Positions 32,431 through 43,606 of a stretch of 64,000 nucleotides of DNA are shown piece by piece. This DNA is from Gliomastix tumulicola (lineage: Eukaryota > Ascomycota > Sordariomycetes > Hypocreales > Bionectriaceae), in contig BCHX01000003.1 in the NCBI GenBank assembly GCA_001599755.1, positions 3,817,289 through 3,881,288 of the forward strand, given 5' to 3'. The notes under the pieces are model-generated. The model saw nothing but the letters and a program-made list of their open reading frames with translations. It did no database searches and was not told where the DNA came from. Position 1 is the first letter of the stretch; each line of letters begins with the position of its first letter. Position numbers and translations under genes: made by a program.

Positions 32431-32968
32431 TAGCACGCGATAGCCATCGTTTTCTTGATAAATTGGCTTAGGGTCTTTCTGGTTTATGGTGTTTGGAGTC
32501 ACTGTTTTGTTCAGCGAGGATAGCTTAGAATCGCCCATGGATTCACACACAGATCACCATGGTACTTGGATGGTGCTGAATAGAATACTCTCAGAACTGT
32601 GCAGTGGCACCGAAGTGACGAGGCTCCGAACACGTCACTTCCAACTCTCTCTTGTCTTGAGATCATCATCGCTCCTTTGAACTTCGATTCTCCCCTCACA
32701 GATCCTCAACCCCCAGGCAGATTTTCGGAGTCAAGGAATGAATGCCTGATCCTCAACCTGCTTTGTTCCTCCTGCCGACCCTTGCAGGCCGACGCCCCAC
32801 AAATCTCTTGGTGGGTTGTTCAGCATACGAGATCGAACTTTATTCCTTCTTCTTCCTACCCCCAAGAGCAAGTCGTTACTTTAGTAAGTAGTGGTTAGAC
32901 TACTACTAGTAGGTATCTCAGCCACTCTCTTCTCTCGCAATCGCAGGAACCTCTATTCGTTGCCCAGC
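32431..32968. other. Intergenic and possible leader intron of the FHA gene
   Basis: No gene is seen. Just before the FHA start, TCGCAATCGCAG followed by GAACC looks like an intron acceptor in the 5' leader, but no paired donor could be fixed. Confidence 0.4.
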
Positions 32969-33295
32969 ATGGACGCAGAGGGGGATGTCGAGATGTCCTC
33001 TAGACGGGGGCATCGCGACCAAGAGCAAGACCGAGATGAGGAAAGACGATCTCGTCGAGACCGTCCGGACAAGGACCGCCGTCACCACCGTGATCGACCT
33101 CGGTATAGGTCTCGAGACCGACGCGAGCGACACCGATCCAGATCGCCCAACTCATCGAGCAGACGCACACGAAGCCGCGAACGACGGAGAGACCGCAGCC
33201 GCGACCGCGACGGCGAACGCGATGGCGAACGCGCACGGAGACGATCGCGTGACGGCACGCGACATCGTCGCAGAGACGACAAATACGCCTCGAAG

Positions 33296-33336
<41 letters not shown>

Positions 33337-33952
33337 AGCAAAGGACGAAGAAAAAGGACGAAGAGACGGCAAGGCAAAGAGCCCCCTCCAGCGCAGCGGA
33401 CCCCTCCCGACACAGGAAGACTCGTGGGCGCTCACGAAAGGCGGCGAGGAGCCCGAGAAGCCCAAGGAGCAGCGCAACTTCGGCAACTCCGGCCTGCTCG
33501 CCGCGGCCTCCAACTCGGTGCAGCAGGCGGACGGCACCTCCATCACGCTCAAGTACCACGAGCCCGCCGAGGCGCGCAAGCCGTCGCCAAGGGACGTGTG
33601 GAAGCTCTACGTGTTCAAGGGCGACGACGTCGTGGACACGGTCGACCTGGGCGCGCGCAGCTGCTGGCTCGTCGGCAGGGACACGGCCGTCGTCGACCTG
33701 CGGGCTGAGCATCCCAGCATCAGCAAGCAGCATGCCGTGCTGCAGTTCCGTTACACCGAGAAGAGGAACGAGTTCGGCGACAAGATGGGCAAGGTCAAGC
33801 CGTACGTCATCGACCTCGAGAGCGCGAATGGGACGGTCCTGAACGGGGACAAGATTCCCGACAGCAGATACCTCGAGCTGCGACACAAGGACGTCGTGCA
33901 GTTCGGAGACAGTACTCGCGAGTACGTGGTCATGCTTGCGCCACGAGACTGA
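32969..33952 (+). CDS. FHA-domain protein, SNIP1/Pml1-like (RES complex)
   Basis: One exon, 327 residues from ATG 32969 (MDAEGDVEMSS). The N-terminal half is an Arg/Asp/Ser-rich RS-like tract with an uninterrupted Asp run. The C-terminal half is an FHA domain: WKLYVFKGDD, GRDTAVVDL (phosphopeptide loop Gly-Arg), HPSISKQHAVLQFR (Ser-His pair) and ESANGTVLNG (Asn-Gly loop). The phrases NFGNSGLLAAASNSVQQ and LKYHEPAEARKP just before it are characteristic of SNIP1/Pml1. That protein is a subunit of the RES pre-mRNA retention and splicing complex, which also acts in nuclear RNA silencing. I infer a splicing role; the homology is strong. Confidence 0.9.
33301..33337 (+). repeat. GAC trinucleotide run encoding poly-Asp
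   Basis: Near-perfect GAC repeats within the FHA gene. They are in frame, so length changes would alter the acidic linker only. Confidence 0.85.
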
Positions 33953-34271
33953 TTTTCTCTCTCTCTCTCTCTCCCTCTCTCTCGAACCGAGAGACGACGA
34001 AGCTACGGAATAGGATGGTGAGGCAAAGGAGACGAATAGCCTGGAATTTCTTGGACGCACAACATCAAGGGCACAGCCTTCTTGGTGCGAATGTGCGCTG
34101 GCCATCTCGACACCAACACCATGTACCAGTAGTGTCGGACGCACGACACAATGAATAAGGATACCTGTCACGTCGGTCTTGTGACACGGACGCGAAGCGA
34201 GCACGGCTCAGGCTTCCATCATCGGATGGGAAATTATGGGTATGGGATGTTTGCTTCACGGCCGAGTTCAA

Positions 34272-34301
34272 CGTTACAGCCCGTTACAGCCCGTTACAGC
34301 C
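34272..34301. repeat. Tandem 10-bp repeat, three copies
   Basis: Three exact copies of CGTTACAGCC in direct orientation. Confidence 0.85.
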
Positions 34302-35523
34302 GGCGAATGCCGCCCAGCAGAAAAGAGAGCTGTTCTACCTTGGGCTAAGCTACAGAGGGAGCACAAGCACCTCAAAAGGTTCACCGATGATGTGTCTTTG
34401 GAGCGATTTTCGAGACGAGTGTCCAGGAGCTGCGCGGCGATGCGAGAGGGCAACCAACGCGGCGCTCACTCGCCTTGATCGTGCGACGGACAATGAGGGC
34501 AAGAGATCACAGGCAGCAGCGTGGGAGGAAAGCCTCCGCCTTGCTATTGTCACAATAAGCCTGGGAGGATTTTGGTCGATTTTCCTTCGGTGCTGTGGCC
34601 CAGTGCCCCTTTCAAGCCACCGTCAGCGCAATGCCGATGATGCGGTTTGCCCGTGAGCAAGTCGGGGCGTCGCCCTCTCTGCGCTAGCGCTCCCAGAACC
34701 TGTGAACGGGCCTCACAGCACCACCGGCTTCGAGGATGAATCACTCTCTCTTTTAGAGTTCGTGGCTTGCGCAAAACCTTTCTCGACACGCGACGTGATG
34801 GGATTCACGGTCCAGCCCTGCCCAGCTTAGAAAGCCGCGTAGCCGAATTTCGTTGTCTCCAGAGCGTGGCATACTTTCGGTTACTGGCGGGGAGAAGGCG
34901 CTGGAAAAGAAAGGGGCTGAGAGAGGAGGATTGGGTAAAAAAAAAAAAGACGTTGCTCGCCTGGAGTAGTATCAGAACCTCTCACCAGAGCAAAGTTTCG
35001 TGTGACAGGCAGCCAGCCCGATGACTACTACATGACAATACAGCCGGCCTCTCATCAAGACCAACCCCCTTTCCATGCGTGACAACTTGACTGTTAGGCA
35101 ACCGAGCCCCCAGAGAACGTTCGCCCACCCAAAGAAGAAGTGACCGCCAGGGCCTTCCCCCCCTCCCTTGGGAGAGCCGCATCCAACATCCGCTGATCGT
35201 TACCAGCCCCGTCAAGTCCTTCCCAGGGCCAACAAAGCCCACCACACCCTCCACGGCTGAGGCTCTAGTCCCCTAACGGCGTTTCTAGGCGAGGGCCAAG
35301 GATTCTCACAGCCCGTATTGTCAAGTGATGTGTCTGATTCGCTCGCGATAACCTTCTCGAATTTCTCTCCTCGGCGGTGGCTTGGGGGAGGTACTCTGAT
35401 CTCGAAGGGCAAAGCTTTTTTTTTTTTCTCCTGCGCTGTTTACGCCTGTGAGTCAACTCGTTACGGAGACGCGTCGGCTTCCAACGCTTCTCCTATGGAC
35501 GATGGGGAGGAGTGTCTTGTGAG

Positions 35524-35530
35524 TATATAA
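35524..35530 (+). promoter_or_regulatory. TATA box of the NLR-type hydrolase gene
   Basis: TATATAA about 200 bases upstream of the ATG at 35730. Confidence 0.45.
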
Positions 35531-35729
35531 GAATGCCCTTGTGCGCCGTCCCAGTGTTCCCCTTCGAGCTTCGAGAAGCAGCAAGCGAAGTTGAGCTGAA
35601 ATCTTGTTTCTCGATCCATACCACATCCCTTGACGTCTCTTGTTCTACCCAGTTGTTCTACCTTACTTGTATACCTGTGCCTCCTTCTGGTCTTTGTCCA
35701 CCCCCTTCCAAGAGAGACAAGAAACAAAC

Positions 35730-37169
35730 ATGATGTTCCACCACGCAAAGGACCGCATGAGTCCTCGGCCCAGCGAGCCCAACCCGAACCCGAGGCACAG
35801 CTCCCCCTCTCCTTGTCCCTCTCCAGCGCCCCTCCACGGCGTCGAGAACCGCGACATCGCCCGCTACGAGACGACGGCGGTCTACACGCACCCAGACGCC
35901 AAGGTCGACATCGTCCTCGTCCACGGCCTCAACGGCGACCCGAAGAGCACGTGGACGAACCGCGACAACGGCGTCTTCTGGCCGCTCGACCTCCTCCCGC
36001 GCGTCCTCGGCGAGCAGGCGCCGGCCAACATCCTCGTCTACGGCTACAACGCGGACGTGTGCTCGTCGTCGTCATCCTCCTCCTTCTCCTCCCAGAGTGG
36101 CACCAACAGCCCGAGCGACAACTTCATCCACCAGCACGCGCAGACCCTCGTCACGAGCCTCACCCAGTTCCGCGTCGGCGAGGGCACGGCCCGCAACCCG
36201 CTCCTCTGGGTCTGCCACTCCCTCGGCGGCGTCCTCGTCAAGCGCGCGCTGCTCTACTCGCACGACCTGCGCGGCGCCGCCCACCAGCGCGTCTACCGGT
36301 CCATCGCCGTGTCGACCTTCGGCATCGTGTTCCTCGGCACGCCGCACGCGGGCGCGGACGCGGCGGGCTGGGCGCTCATGCTGCAGGGGATGGCGGGCGC
36401 GCTGGTGCCGAGGAAGCTGTTCGAGTCGGAGCCCGTGCTGCTGCGGACGCTGAAGAGGGACAGCGAGACGCTGGCGAATATCAATAATCATTTCCTGGAT
36501 ATCTACCAGCGGTTTCGGATTCATATGGCGCATGAGAATCACAAGACGGATGTCAAGGGGACCAAGTAGGCCCTTCCTCTCCCCTCCCCAAACTCCCCTT
36601 TTTTTCTTGAAACCAAGCATCTATCTAACAAACCCCTTGTGCAGGATCATCATTGTCGATGCCAACTCGGCCGGTCCCCAGCTCGCCGGCGTGACCTACT
36701 ACGGCGTCGAGGCCACCCACTCCCAGATGTGCAAGTTCGGCAGCCCCAGCGCCCCGGGCTTCCGTACGCTGGCCACGGACGTCAGAGAGTGGGCCATCGA
36801 GGCGCCGGCCGTGATCCAGGGTCGGTGGGAGGTCGAGGACGAGGAGAACGACGCGCGGATGTGGAACGAGATCCACGAACAGAGGATGGCGTCGCCCATG
36901 GTGAGTTGTTGGACCTTCCTTACCTTTACCTCTCAACCTTCTGGACCATACTTGACCATTGTATTGTACAGGGGGGGTAGAAAGTGCCAGAGACTGACCT
37001 TTGATAGGCATCCCGAGTTGACGTAGCGAGCATTGTATGCCACGAGCGACCTCAATACACAACCACCTCCCGACTCCAGCTGCCCGCGCCTCCAGCCAAC
37101 CTTCGCATATTCCAACGGCGCAGCCAAGTCTTCAAAGACTTCAGGGATGGGTTCAACCCCGCACCATGA
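35730..37169 (+). CDS. NLR-type alpha/beta hydrolase (DUF676/SERAC1-like), standalone, 3 exons
   Basis: Exons 35730-36565, 36645-36900 and 37008-37169 give about 417 residues. The hydrolase core reads VDIVLVHGLNGDPKSTW, nucleophile elbow CHSLGGVLVKRALL (GxSxG-like) and IVFLGTPHAGAD. Family relatives form the N-terminal esterase-like domain of fungal NOD-like receptors. A lid loop holds a Ser run from TCGTCG repeats. A downstream block (KIIIVDANSAGPQLAGV, THSQMCKFGSPSAPGF) shows the second half of the domain is intact. The 3' end is uncertain. With the acceptor at TTTGATAG (good ACTGAC branch) the protein runs to 37169; with the TACAG at about 36971 it ends a few codons later at 36980. No NB-ARC or repeat domain follows in any frame. 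Confidence 0.75.
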
Positions 37170-37947
37170 ATCAGCTGAGCACGGGCACACACATTTCATT
37201 CATGCGAATAGAGAATCAGTACACAGGGGAGAGGGGTTTTCCGTCGTAGCTTGCCGTTTTGGCAACGCTCAATCACACATAGAGGTGGATCACGCAAGTG
37301 CTTTCAGGGCCTGGGTACACCATGTCACAGTTTACAGGAATTGTTTTAGATCACACAGAGATACACACACACACCAGAGTTATGAAGTTCAATAGAATGT
37401 TTTTTTGATTCTCACTAGTAGTCTATGTCTAGTAGGTACACAGAAAAAAGCCAAATCCCCTCAGCGACCGGGTCTTGTCCAGCTCTCACTCAGTGCAAGA
37501 GTAAGCAAGCAAGATCCAGGCCACCTTTCCGTGGACCCCCTTCTCGATACGAAACCTGTCATGACGATCAGATCCGCAGATAGGTAAGTTAGGTCCTGGT
37601 GTGGGGGGCGTCAACTGATGGCGCGTGCCGCACGTCGTCAGGTCCCATAAGACTGACTGACTCTCGGAGTCATCTCGGCCATGGAACCGACCCAAGATCC
37701 CTCTGGTGGTGGTGGTGAGAGAGATCCAGTGTTGCTTGTGTGCGCACGTTCCATCATAGTCTAGTTCTATGTCATGAAGTGTCGTCCGTAATCATGTGAA
37801 GATCACCAAGTGGTGAAAATCAGAAGAAAAAAAGAAAACTCGCCAGGCAAAAAAGAAAATATCAAAACGAACGATCATGTCGGGCAGAAGAGAGAAGAAA
37901 GAAAGAAATAGCTAGAATGCCTGCCTGCAACCAGGAACTGAACTCCT
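37170..37947. other. Gap between hydrolase and aldo-keto reductase
   Basis: Convergent 3' flanks with no recognisable gene. I looked here for a nucleotide-binding domain that would complete an NLR and saw none. Confidence 0.5.
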
Positions 37948-38871
37948 TCAGTCCTTGGACTTGTGCATGGAGCCGGTGACGTAGACCTCCTTGCCGAGGG
38001 CGTTGATGGTGTCAATGTCCTCCTGGGGCAGCTGGAAGTCGAAGCTGTCGAGGTTGCTCTGGATGCGCTGGGCCGTCAGGCTCTTGGGCAGGACGATGTT
38101 GCCGCGGGCGGCGTTCCAGTTGAGCAGGATCTGGGCGGGGGTCTTGCCGTGCTTCTCGGCGATGCGGCCGATGGTGGGATCCTCGAGCTTGTTGCCGCGG
38201 GCGAGCGGGGAGTAGGCCTCGATGAGGATGCCGTGCTTGGCGCAGAGGTCGACGAGGGCCTCGCGCTGGCAGAAGGGGTGCAGCTCGATCTGGTTGACGG
38301 CGGGCGTGATGGTGGTGTTGTCGAGCAGGTTGCTGATGTGGGACGCGCCGAAGTTGGACACGCCGATGGACCTGACCTTGCCGAGCTTCTGGGCGACCTC
38401 GAGGGCGCGGTAGCTGGCGAGGCGGAGCTCCTCGTCGTCTCCCGGGGAGTGGATGAGGTACAGGTCGAGGTAGTCGAGGCCGAACTTGTCCAGCGAGGAG
38501 CAGAGCGCGTTGAACGTGGCCTCGAAGCCGTGGTCGGCGTCCCAGACCTTGGAGCAGACAAAGACCTCCTCGCGCGGGGTGCCGGTGCGCTCGAGCCAGC
38601 GGCGGATGGCACGACCGCACGCCTCCTCGTTGGCGTAGCGAGCGGCAGAGTCGATGTGGCGGTAGCCGGCGTCGAGGGCAGCGGTGATGGCAGCCTCGGT
38701 CTCCTCGCCGTTGGGGGCCTTGTACACACCGAGGGCAACAGGAGGGATCTCGTTGCCGTCGTTGAGCTTGATGGAAGCCACAGAAGACTGGCGGGGGCGG
38801 CCGCCGATGGACTTCTTGATGCTGACAGAGCGCTCAGGAGAGGTCTCGGGGGTGATAGCGGAGGGAGCCAT
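37948..38871 (-). CDS. Aldo-keto reductase
   Basis: One exon, 307 residues; the ATG at 38869-38871 (MAPSAITPETSP) is preferred because the upstream frame is unlike any AKR and crosses the TATA region. Aldo-keto reductases reduce carbonyls with NADPH in the cytosol. The catalytic tetrad is complete: Asp74 and Tyr79 (GYRHIDSAARYANEEA), Lys108 (VCSKVWD), His141 (YLIHSPG). The cofactor-site phrase IGVSNFG and the C-terminal LPKSLTAQRIQSNLDSFDF are typical. A Ser/Arg-rich stretch of about 30 residues precedes the barrel, longer than in many AKRs. Substrate unknown. A TATA box lies about 160 bases upstream. Confidence 0.93.
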   Translation of the reverse strand: MAPSAITPETSPERSVSIKKSIGGRPRQSSVASIKLNDGNEIPPVALGVYKAPNGEETEAAITAALDAGYRHIDSAARYANEEACGRAIRRWLERTGTPREEVFVCSKVWDADHGFEATFNALCSSLDKFGLDYLDLYLIHSPGDDEELRLASYRALEVAQKLGKVRSIGVSNFGASHISNLLDNTTITPAVNQIELHPFCQREALVDLCAKHGILIEAYSPLARGNKLEDPTIGRIAEKHGKTPAQILLNWNAARGNIVLPKSLTAQRIQSNLDSFDFQLPQEDIDTINALGKEVYVTGSMHKSKD

Positions 38872-39030
38872 GGTGAAAGAAGGTTGCAGTGTGACTGGTG
38901 GTGAAGAGTATAGAGAGTCGGGATATGGCTTGTGGCTGGGAGGAGTGTGGTATAAGAGTGTAGAGGAGATGGTTGATGGTCGTGTATAGATACAGATCTC
39001 GAAACCAAGGCCAGTGGGCTTTCTGGAGGG

Positions 39031-39038
39031 TATATATA
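39031..39038 (-). promoter_or_regulatory. TATA box of the aldo-keto reductase gene
   Basis: TATATATA, palindromic, about 160 bases upstream of the minus-strand ATG at 38871. Confidence 0.55.
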
Positions 39039-39972
39039 CTTCCCAGAGGATGGAAGAGGAGGCTAGGGGAGGAGGCCTCGATATGCTCAGGAAGCCTCCA
39101 AGAGTCAAGACACGTACACACTGTCCTCAGTGACATCGGCCACGGCGACCCGACCTCGACTATGGAGCAAAGAGCATCATCAGAGGTCCACCGATACTCA
39201 GCCAGCCTGTGCAGCACGGAGTACATGAGGATGTACCTACTCAGGGCCGTGGAGTCGTCTCTCGGTAGCAACTCCAGATTTCCTGAAACGCTCAGGTATC
39301 TTGTATCCCGAGAGTTTCCGTTTCCAGTGCAACGGTTCGACGCTGGTAGGATCCAGCGGCTAGTTTTCATGAATCTCGCCTCGAGTGAACATACCTACTA
39401 GGCAGATAGATACTTGAGAGGACACGCTGAGGCCGTCTGGTATTTCTTTAACCGTGTACCTCAACATAGGAGACACTGGCGAGTAAGTCACACACCTGTC
39501 AGTCACACACTTCCCGTTCCATGACACGCCATAGCCTGCTATCAGCACTCCCAATGAATGGCCTTCGAAGTCGCTTCTCGAAAGGCATGGTTCTAGTGCG
39601 GCAAGATGACAGCACGGTGGAGAAGCAGGACCAGGTAAGGCCGAGAGCATCTCGTTGCCGAGAGAGACTCGGAGCCAGTCAAGCAAGAGTCGCCGATCCG
39701 CCGTGCTCAAAGATCCCAGCCAAAAAAAACCCTGAGATTTCTCACCTGGCTCACAGGCTCGGCAGTGGCAGCCACCCGGTACGACCCTGACGAAATCGTG
39801 CTTGAAGATCCTTGACGGCTGGCCCACCGGATGAGGCTCTTTGCAGGCCACGCCGAGCAAGGCGGTCTGAGCGGTTTAAAATTTTCCTCCTTGGATGGTA
39901 CTCCGTAATATCGTTCGTATGTCTGTATGTATCTTCCGTCTCCGCTGGGGTGGTGCAGGTTCCGTCGTCATT

Positions 39973-39994
39973 GATGGATGGATGGATGGATGGA
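39973..39994. repeat. GATG tetranucleotide repeat
   Basis: About five direct GATG copies. Confidence 0.85.
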
Positions 39995-42761
39995 ACCGTT
40001 TCTAATGGTGGTGGCGAGCAAGGATGCCTGTCGCCCTCCTCCTCCTCCGTTGGGCCTGTCAGTTATCGAACACTGGATACGTTTGCAAGGGCACACTCGG
40101 CCGCCAGTCGGTGAGTCCTTTACGACTCAGGTCGTTGGCTGCTTGGGGCTGGCGAGCGGCGGGATGTGGCCCTGACGGTGGATAAGAAGTGTGATACATT
40201 GATAAGAGATGGAGTACGAGACGTCATGCTGCTTGAATAATAAGGCTCCAGAAAGAAGTGGGAAGCGGTGGACCGTGAATGTCGAGGTTTCGGACAGTGA
40301 ATGGACGCCTTCCCGCGCGCCAAGGGCCTTAGGGGCTTGAAGGCTCTTTGATAGCGACGGCTGAGGTGTGCCCGAGGAGGCAATGATCAAGAGAAGATTC
40401 CGGAAGGCGGCTTCGGCGAGTAGGATTAGAGTTACTAGAGGTGAAGAGTTTGAAGCGCGCGTTGGATGTGGTTTCGAGTCAGGCTCCGTGGGATTGGATT
40501 GACGTCGGAGGAGGAACTAAATTAAAACCCACGAGCTGGGCACAGTGCCCGTGTGATCGCACGTCTGCCAAATCCAGATCCATACACACTGTGTGAACGC
40601 GTCTGCGTCATGCCACTGCACACAGTAAGCGGCTCCCACCGCACAGTGCCCCCCACCCATTTCATCTCCGGCACCAACAACCGCCCCTGACGCTTGCATC
40701 TCAGGCTCATCTGGCCCTCGTCCAGCCGCTGCCTTGACCTTTCCGAGGCCCGTCAATCTTCCTCAAACAGGCCATCTGCTGCTGACGATCCATCAGACCC
40801 GCTCCCGTGCGCGCATCAGTCTCTCGGCACAGTGGGACGTCACCTTGTCCGGCTGCAGTCGATCCCTACCCGTCCAGACGATCTCACGGCCAACAGGAGG
40901 ACGACAGGGACGCCGTTCAACGCGCGCGCTGGCCGGCCCACCAGTTTGTGGCCTCTTGGTTCCTCTTGGGCCTCCTGGGATATCTTCCAGTCCACAATAT
41001 ACCCATCCCAGAACCACTCATTCTCAGCAGAGTCTGCACCAGATGCCCACCTCGCTACATCCTCAGGCCGTGATAACAGGTCTGCCAGTCGTCCCAGAAA
41101 ACAACTCATGGAGACGCTGCGCCCTCTAGCTGCTGCGCCAGAGATCCTCACTGACGTCAGGGTCTGACTGCCCTCGCACGACGACGGAAGGGGGCCCTGC
41201 CTGCCAGGCTCACGGCAAACCTGCTGGCGGTGCGTTTCGTAAAACACGCCGCCCGCAGACAGGCAACAACACTCCAGCTCAGCTCGACGCGATTCGCCGG
41301 AATCCATGCCATGCATGGGTCGCTTGCTGCCAAGTGTCAGCGTTACCTGCCTTCTCAGCATGCCGGCTCGTGGAGCACGGTCGTGACCAGGTGCTCTCTC
41401 ATTTGTCGAGGGGCAGGTCGCCAAATGCAATGTCTCGCGCTCCGGTACCTGATTCGGTCGTACCATGCCAAGGATACAGAGCTTTATCAGTGATACCAAT
41501 ACAATCAGGGTCTCGCAAAAGAACCAGGGTCAGCCAGGCTAAGCAGGGCTTTGGCATGGCGTGCTGAGGCCTCTCTGGCTTTGCCCAAGACGCGGCTGGC
41601 ACGGTCGCCAGGATCGAATCGAATCGATGGCCTTCGGGACATACAGAAACATTGCTTCGAGGCCAGTGCCACCGTCCTAGTTACATACAGGCTGAGCAAA
41701 GTCCTACGCATGATGAGGAACGGCGAATCACGCGAGGCAAGACACGCTTGTCTCTTCGGTCGCCCCCTGAGCACCCAGAACCCGACCTGGCCATTGTGAA
41801 CCCTAGCGAAAATCGCCCCCCCCCCCTCGGCAGATACATACTCTTGATCTTCTCACCAGGATGCTGGCGTTGCATGTGGGCAGGCCAAAAGCACGCCCGC
41901 ACCGCATCATCATCAGAGTGTGTGCAAGGCATGAACTTGCCATCTCGCCTGCGCCGACAAGTCCCTCAGTGTCTCCAGTCTTCTCCATCTTCATTATCCC
42001 TCGATCCAATCTTCTCGCCGCGATATCCAATCGCTACACGGCAAGTTTCAACCCAGGATTCGCTTGGCGCAGAAAGTATGTCATTCTAGCGGTCTTGTAC
42101 ACCTGCTTGTCATTGCCTCCATTGTCCGACCGACTTTCTTGGTGGAGGTTTGGTGGAGAGACGCATTATGATGTGACATGCTGCACGAAGCTGATTGCTA
42201 CGTACTTTGAGGAGAATACGACGTTCTGGTTACATCCAGGGGCGACAGCCCAGACGCCAAGTGCGCAAGAAATGCCAATAGTCTCGAGACTCGATGGCTC
42301 AGGAACACAGGCAGACACCGGTGCACGTCACGGAGTGTCTCTGGACGTGTTCCAGTTCGAGTCCGGAGCTGTCCGGGTCTGACATCTCTGGCTGAGGCTC
42401 GATCCCAGGTTTGCGAGGAGGAGCACGAGATGCTGCTCTAGCTGTGTACAGTTCCTAGGACCTCCCTAAGCAGGACAATATCTGTGTTCCAACCTTCGGC
42501 CGGACGAACTTCACGAAGTCAATTACCACGGAGACTATCGAATCTCGCTTCGGTTTGTCTCGGTGAATAGCCAGATCTTTCAGCCGCAGGGCGTTTCTGG
42601 TCGAACTGATGATTTCCAGGCTGGCCATGAACGATCTCGAGCGAGAGGCTCTGGATATAAGATGATGAGGTTGGTCGCGATGCAGAGTTGACCTCCAAGC
42701 AGGCTTCACTCGCAACTACGCCCATATTTGCTGATCATTGACGATTTCTTATTCTGTGACA

Positions 42762-43606
42762 ATGAAGCTCATCAGCGTTCTCTTCGTCGCCACACTCCTC
42801 CAGCTTGCCGCGGCATGTGGCGGAGATAACTGCGCGAATCATGTAACGGGTGCCTGGGGAGGCATTGGCATTCCTCGGGCATCGCGAGTTTCAATGTGCA
42901 ACTCCTTCCTCAGGACAACCGTGAGGCTGCCCGCAACGTGAGTCGATACCCTTGCGGCATACTGCAAGCTCCAAGGCATAGCTGACCCTTGGTATCCTCA
43001 AGGACTGTCACGACCACGGTTCATCGATATACCACGGACCTGCAGAATGACGGGCCCGCCCCTTCGGCCCAGACCACGATCCCAACCACAATAGTTCTCT
43101 GGCCTGCCAACAACACGGTCGTCCCTACATCGGTGCCCACCTTTGCCGCCGACCACTGCCCCCGAGCTGGGCAGTTCTCCTCGGCTTGCAAGTGCTGGGC
43201 ATCAGTGACGGCCCGGAACACCACCCTGCCCGCCTCAACCGCGACCGTCACCTCCACGGTCTGGCACGACATTGCCTGCGGCCCGGCAGCACCAGCCGTC
43301 GTCCCCGGGAACGGCTCGTACTTCCCCTGCTCGCGTCAGTGGGGGACGTGCAGCTGCCTCCGGTCGGGCGCCGAGGACGTCTGCGTGCGCGTCGGCCCCT
43401 TCATGGGCAGCGAAGGCAACATGACAGGTCCCTGTGCCGACTTTGACGAGTGCGATGTGGATGAGAACTGTCCCAGCCAGCACGTCTGTGTGTACGACGG
43501 CTCCTGTCTCTGCGGGAAGAGGAGGTGCTACAAGGCGGCGCCACGAGGCTGTGAATATCAGGGGCTGCCGATCGACGAATTGGAGAGAAAGCTGCCCCAG
43601 TACTGA
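42762..43606 (+). CDS. Secreted Cys-rich protein with EGF-like C-terminus (2 exons)
   Basis: Exons 42762-42937 and 43003-43606 give 259 residues; the 65-nt intron has GTGAGT, GCTGACC and CTCAAG. A signal peptide (MKLISVLFVATLLQLAAA) precedes CGGDNCANHVTG and a Thr-rich stretch (TTTVHRYTT). This CxxDNCxxxVTG...TVTxxxT pattern is a familiar N-terminal module of secreted fungal proteins. The C-terminal half holds many Cys, including CADFDECDVDENC...CVYDGSCLC, which resembles an EGF-like repeat. Several Asn-x-Ser/Thr sites suggest N-glycosylation. Role unknown; a cell-wall or extracellular protein is a reasonable guess. Confidence 0.82.

Larger units (their letters stand above)
33953..35729. other. 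1.8 kb intergenic region with short repeats
   Basis: It starts with a CT run (33955-33983). A 10-bp unit, CGTTACAGCC, occurs three times in tandem at 34272-34301. No gene is seen. The hydrolase promoter lies at the right end. Confidence 0.5.
38872..42761. other. 3.9 kb gene-poor region
   Basis: No gene is recognised. A GATG repeat sits at 39973-39994. Frames of up to 219 codons exist on both strands around 40700-42400, but they overlap each other, have erratic composition and lack any motif or usable splice signals, so they are not listed as genes. Degenerate remnants of an old gene or element cannot be excluded. Confidence 0.45.

Noticed and set aside
37170..37947. Possible NB-ARC continuation of the NLR-type hydrolase
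   Set aside because: No P-loop or other nucleotide-binding motif in any frame of the gap.
40840..41499. 219-codon minus-strand frame in the 39-42 kb gap
   Set aside because: Overlaps several equal frames on the plus strand and shows no domain or codon bias.
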